From Paractinoplanes tereljensis (GTDB lineage Bacteria; Actinomycetota; Actinomycetes; Mycobacteriales; Micromonosporaceae), in the NCBI RefSeq assembly GCF_016862435.1, contig NZ_BOMY01000002.1:1-64000 (forward strand): a DNA stretch of 64,000 nt, read 5' to 3'. The notes below the pieces were generated by a model. That model saw only the letters and a list, made by a program, of their open reading frames with translations. It was not told where the DNA came from and searched no databases. Position numbers and translations under genes: made by a program. This document shows positions 60,775 through 64,000 of the stretch, piece after piece (the stretch's first letter is position 1; every line of letters begins with the position of its first letter).

Positions 60775-62925
60775 ATGGCCGGGACGGGTGGGGTGAGCCC
60801 TTCGCAAACGCCCACGCTGCCCACGCAGCCGGGTGCGATGACACCTGGCCGCATCGGCTGCGCCGAGATTGTCCGCGACCTGGCCTGGGAGCACACCCCG
60901 CTGGGTCCGCGCGACCGCTGGGATCCGGCCGTCACCGCGACCGTCGAGCTGGTGCTGACCTCGCCGATGCCGATGGCTTTCTGCTTCGGTGACCGCTTCG
61001 TGCTGATCTACAACGACGCGTACGCGGATCTGATCGGCACCCTGCATCCGGCCGCGATGGGCCGGCCGGCCGCCGATTCCTTCGGTGAGCTCTGGCGGTC
61101 GCCGGGCATCGGCGGCGTGGTCGAGGACGTCTTCCGCAGCGGCCAGCCGTTCCTCGAACCGGAGACCCAGCTGACCGTGGTGCGCGCCGAGGGCACCCGC
61201 CCGGAACAGGCGTTCTTCACCCGCGGCCACTCACTGGTGCGCGACTCGCACGGCACGATCGCCGGGGTGCTGACGGTGGCCGCCGAGACCACCCAGGTGA
61301 CCCGCCGCCTGCAAAATCTGAGCGAGCTGACCTCCCGGCTGGCCGCCGCGCTGACCGTCGACGACGTGGCCCGGGTGGTGCTGGGCTACGCGATGGCCTC
61401 GTTCGACGTCGACCTGTGCATGTTCGCGGTGGACGACGGCAACGGGTTCCGGGCGGTCCGCCGCATCCGTGGCGAGATGCTCGACGAGGCCGACGAGCGG
61501 CTGCCCCCGGTGTGGAAGCGGCTGTCCGACGACCCGCACGCGCCGCTGGTCGCGTCGGCCCGGGCCAACCGGCCCTCGTTCGTGCCCGACGGCGAACCGC
61601 TGCGGGCGGTGGCGTCCGACCGGCACGAGCGGCGCATCCGGGCGCTGGCCGTGCTGCCGCTGCGCACCGCCTCGCTCAAGGGCTCACTGAGCATCGGCTA
61701 CCGCGCCGCGCACACCTGGCTGCCGGCCGAGCGCGCCCTGCTCAACGCCGCGGCCCAGCTGGTCGCGCAGGCGGCCGAGCGGGCCCGCCGGTTCGAGGCG
61801 CAGCACGGCACGGCCCAGCTGTTGCAGCGCAGCATGCTACCGGAGCACCTGCCCGAGTTGGAGCGTTTCCGGATCGCGGCCCGCTACGACGTGGGCGTGG
61901 ACGGCAACGCGGCCGGCGGCGACTTCTACGACGCGTTCCGGCTGGCCGACGGCCGGCTGGCGATGGTGCTGGGCGACGTGGCCGGCCACGACGTGCGGGC
62001 GGCCGCGGTGATGGGCCAGGTCCGGGCGGCGTTGCGGGCGCTCGCCCTGACCGAGCCCGACCCGCCGGGGGTGCTGGCCGGGCTCGACCGGCTGGTCACC
62101 TCGCTGGGCGCCGAGTCGCGCAACGAGGAGATCTTCGTGACCGTCGTCTACGGGGTTCTCGACCCGGCCGACGGCACGATCACGCTGGCCAGCGCCGGGC
62201 ACCCGCCGCCGGTGCTGCGCCGCGCCGGGCTGGGCGGCGAGCCGCCGACGGCCGAGCTGGTCAAGGTGCCGCCGGGTGCGCCGCTGGGCCTGGGCGGCCG
62301 GTGGCAGACCGGGCTGGTCCGCCTGGAGCCGGGCGACTCGATCCTGATGTTCTCCGACGGCGTGGTCGAGCGGCGTGGCCGGGCGCTGAATGACGGCCTG
62401 GACGCGCTGGTGGCGGTGGCCGCCGGGGCGTCCAGCGGCGACCCGCGCAATCTCTGCTCGCTGGCCACCACCGCGGTACCCGGCCCGACCGACGACGACG
62501 TGGCGGTGCTCGCGGTCGAGCGGGCGGTGGCCCTGAGCCGGTCGGCCACGATGCTGGTGGCGGCCGAGCCGACCGGACCGAGCCGGGTGCGGCAGTGGAT
62601 GACGACCTGGCTGCGCGAGTGGACGGTCCCCGAACCGGTGATCAGCTCGGCGATCCTGTGCACCAGTGAACTGACCACCAACGCCCTGCTGCACGCGGGC
62701 ACCCCGGCCCAGGTGCACATCGACCTGAACGCCGTGCGGCTGCTGGTGTCGGTGGCCGACACCGGCACCCGGGGCAGTGTGATCCGCGCGCACACCGACA
62801 CGATGAGCAGCCGCGGCCGGGGGCTGGGCCTGATCGAGGAGCTGAGCGACTCGTGGGGCACCGACCCGTCGGTCCGCGGTTCCACGGTGTGGTTCGAATT
62901 GCTGCTGCGGTCCACTTCGGACTGA
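60775..62925 (+). CDS. PAS-GAF-SpoIIE phosphatase-HATPase regulator
   Basis: 716 residues. A PAS-like domain (about 40-170, AFCFGDRFVLIYNDAY), a GAF domain (about 180-345), a PP2C/SpoIIE phosphatase (AAGGDFYDAFRLADGRLAMVLGDVAGH, SAGHPPPVLRR, MFSDGVVERRG) and a C-terminal HATPase_c module of the RsbW anti-sigma kind (CTSELTTNALLHAG, SSRGRGLGLIEELSD). Such proteins act in partner-switching control of stress sigma factors; having both phosphatase and kinase modules suggests the two opposing activities on one chain. No anti-anti-sigma gene is next to it. Confidence 0.92.
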   Translation: MAGTGGVSPSQTPTLPTQPGAMTPGRIGCAEIVRDLAWEHTPLGPRDRWDPAVTATVELVLTSPMPMAFCFGDRFVLIYNDAYADLIGTLHPAAMGRPAADSFGELWRSPGIGGVVEDVFRSGQPFLEPETQLTVVRAEGTRPEQAFFTRGHSLVRDSHGTIAGVLTVAAETTQVTRRLQNLSELTSRLAAALTVDDVARVVLGYAMASFDVDLCMFAVDDGNGFRAVRRIRGEMLDEADERLPPVWKRLSDDPHAPLVASARANRPSFVPDGEPLRAVASDRHERRIRALAVLPLRTASLKGSLSIGYRAAHTWLPAERALLNAAAQLVAQAAERARRFEAQHGTAQLLQRSMLPEHLPELERFRIAARYDVGVDGNAAGGDFYDAFRLADGRLAMVLGDVAGHDVRAAAVMGQVRAALRALALTEPDPPGVLAGLDRLVTSLGAESRNEEIFVTVVYGVLDPADGTITLASAGHPPPVLRRAGLGGEPPTAELVKVPPGAPLGLGGRWQTGLVRLEPGDSILMFSDGVVERRGRALNDGLDALVAVAAGASSGDPRNLCSLATTAVPGPTDDDVAVLAVERAVALSRSATMLVAAEPTGPSRVRQWMTTWLREWTVPEPVISSAILCTSELTTNALLHAGTPAQVHIDLNAVRLLVSVADTGTRGSVIRAHTDTMSSRGRGLGLIEELSDSWGTDPSVRGSTVWFELLLRSTSD

Positions 62926-63085
62926 TCAGGTGTTTAACGGTCACGTTACATCCGCCCCCCTGACCGATTACTCTTCGTAACCGAAACACGCGCTAAAACG
63001 GGCATTGAACCCTTGGGTAGTGACGAAGCGTATTGGGTGCCGTAAGGTGGTCAACTAAATCGGGGCATCCACGTTGGAGCGGCAC

Positions 63086-63856
63086 ATGCGGATAAGAGGC
63101 TTTGCGCCATCGACACCCTGCTGGGCGGAACTGACGACGTCGGACCCGGCCCGTGCGGCCAGGTTCTATGCCGACCTGTTCGGCTGGGAGCTCGACGGTG
63201 ACCGGTTCCTGCTCGACGGCCGCCCGGTGGCCGGCCTCGCGCGGAGCCGCCCGGACCGGCCCGAGGGCTGGCTGACCTACCTGGCGGCACCCGACCTGGA
63301 GCAGACGATCCAGCGCGTCGAGGGCGCGTACGGTCGCACCCTGGTTCGCCCGGAGGAACGGTCCGGCGCGCGCAGCGCGATCGTGGCCGACTCGTCCGGC
63401 GCGATCTTCGGTCTGTGGCAGGCGGCCGGGTTCGCCGGCGCCCAGCTGCGCGGCGAGCCGGGCGCGATGGCCTGGTCCGACCTGCTGACCGACGGCATCG
63501 GCCAGGCGACCGCGTTCTACGGCTCGGTGTTCGGCTGGTCGCTGACGCACGAGTTCGGCAGTGGCGAGTGGCTGACGGAAGCGCACGACTCGGTGGCCGG
63601 GCTGATCACCGGGCGGTACGACTTCCGCTGGCAACCGTCGTTCCAGGTGGGCGACTGTCTCGACCTGATCGACAAGGTGGCTCGCCTCGGCGGCCGGGTG
63701 GCGGCCGGCCCGATGGAGATGGGCCTCGGGAAGTACGTCGAGATCATCGACCCGCTGGGCACCCCGTTCGCGGTCACCGCACCAGTGCCGCGCCCGGTCG
63801 AGCTGTCGGTGGCCTACAACGACATCATCGGGCTGGAGCTCACGTACGGCGGCTGA
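63086..63856 (+). CDS. Two-domain VOC-family protein
   Basis: 256 residues. Two glyoxalase/VOC modules (PCWAELTTSDPARAARFYADLFGWE and AMAWSDLLTDGIGQATAFYGSVFGWS); the second ends EIIDPLGTPFAVT. Resembles hydroxylase/antibiotic-resistance VOC proteins of actinomycetes; activity unknown. I took the ATG six bases after GGAG; a TTG at 63074 is less likely. A clear terminator follows. Confidence 0.88.
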   Translation: MRIRGFAPSTPCWAELTTSDPARAARFYADLFGWELDGDRFLLDGRPVAGLARSRPDRPEGWLTYLAAPDLEQTIQRVEGAYGRTLVRPEERSGARSAIVADSSGAIFGLWQAAGFAGAQLRGEPGAMAWSDLLTDGIGQATAFYGSVFGWSLTHEFGSGEWLTEAHDSVAGLITGRYDFRWQPSFQVGDCLDLIDKVARLGGRVAAGPMEMGLGKYVEIIDPLGTPFAVTAPVPRPVELSVAYNDIIGLELTYGG

Positions 63857-63871
63857 ATCTTTGGCAGTGGG

Positions 63872-63903
63872 GGCCGGCGCATTCGCGCCGGCCTTTCTTT
63901 TTG
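63872..63903 (+). terminator. Intrinsic terminator
   Basis: GGCCGGCGC pairs with GCGCCGGCC around ATTC, followed by TTTCTTTTT. A textbook rho-independent terminator 15 bases past the VOC stop. Confidence 0.93.
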
Positions 63904-63911
63904 CCCTTCGT

Positions 63912-63955
63912 GTCAACCGGGGTTGACGCTGGTCGAATGTCAACGTAAGTTGACA
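63912..63955 (+). promoter_or_regulatory. Two palindromic operators and promoter of the last gene
   Basis: GTCAACC-GG-GGTTGAC (63912-63927) and TGTCAAC-GTAA-GTTGACA (63938-63955) are inverted repeats with GTCAAC half sites, centres 27 bp apart. A promoter fits: TTGACG at 63923, 17 bases, TAAGTT at 63946. The start point would then fall at the ATG (63958), giving a leaderless mRNA. Confidence 0.75.
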
Positions 63956-63957
63956 GC

Positions 63958-64000
63958 ATGACTGAGGCAACCGACCTCGCCGCCGCCGCCGGCAGCACCG
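63958..64000 (+). CDS. Start of a gene cut by the window end
   Basis: The ATG is followed by codons for TEATDLAAAAGST. This start resembles small actinomycete helix-turn-helix proteins (recognised from memory, weak). The two operators upstream would suit an autoregulated DNA-binding protein. Too short to decide. Confidence 0.5.
   Translation, partial: MTEATDLAAAAGST

Noticed and set aside
1..64000. CRISPR arrays, tRNA or rRNA genes, replication origin
   Set aside because: No regularly spaced repeats, no cloverleaf or T-loop sequences, no DnaA-box clusters were seen by eye.

Overview
The window is high-GC actinobacterial DNA, most likely from the Micromonosporaceae (Actinoplanes/Micromonospora type). 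Third codon positions are almost all G or C. The order relA-apt-secF-secD-yajC-ruvB-ruvA-ruvC, then yebC-pdxT / pdxS and pgsA-patA-pimA (phosphatidylinositol mannoside synthesis), is that of actinomycete chromosomes, and GTG starts and ATGA stop/start overlaps are common. The assignment rests on gene content and order only; no search was run.

Layout. 1-672: a large imperfect palindrome and a small perfect hairpin element, no gene. 673-9826 (- strand): stringent response, purine salvage, protein export, Holliday-junction processing with a LexA-type box before ruvC. 9929-12569: an insertion between ruvC and yebC with a membrane-anchored unknown, a VapBC pair and two tandem Uma2-family genes; these three - strand units share an upstream palindrome. 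12580-18491: yebC, pdxT, pdxS (divergent around a second large palindrome), then the PIM operon. 18571-22788: EF-G2 behind a DosR-like box, a second copy of the hairpin element, and a TetX-like flavin monooxygenase divergent from its TetR repressor around a perfect 29-bp operator. 22757-31953: HIT phosphorylase (normally next to pgsA), ADP-ribosylglycohydrolase, a two-component system, a secreted lectin with an apparently dead metallopeptidase domain, adenosine deaminase, methyltransferase, aldo/keto reductase.

31967-39888: cold shock protein, a small stress/envelope membrane cluster (DUF4235, DUF3618, holin-like), MscS and DUF1206 membrane proteins, a NagZ-type glycosidase, RecQ. 39949-45996: an XRE/ImmA-type regulator-peptidase with its own operators and a truncated PIN partner, then an AraC regulator and a complete three-enzyme hydroxyquinol (resorcinol-type) pathway ending in 3-oxoadipate. 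45997-48018: cysE-cysK-methyltransferase. 48170-54707: AraC and VOC proteins, an ABC-2 exporter with a DesKR-like two-component system, a glycosyltransferase. 54899-64000: SRPBCC protein, MarR/LigB-dioxygenase/DoxX locus, small membrane and lipoproteins, a channel-like protein with a Thr-Gln-Val repeat tail, a PAS-GAF-SpoIIE-HATPase regulator, a two-domain VOC protein, and the first codons of a gene behind two palindromic operators.

No tRNA, rRNA, CRISPR array, transposase or phage structural gene was seen. The most unusual items are the shared palindrome of vapBC and both Uma2 genes, the two-copy 34-bp-arm hairpin element and its contact with the large palindrome, the Arg/Gln-substituted metallopeptidase motif fused to a ricin-type lectin, the broken XRE-ImmA/PIN pair, and the repeated TQV motif tail.
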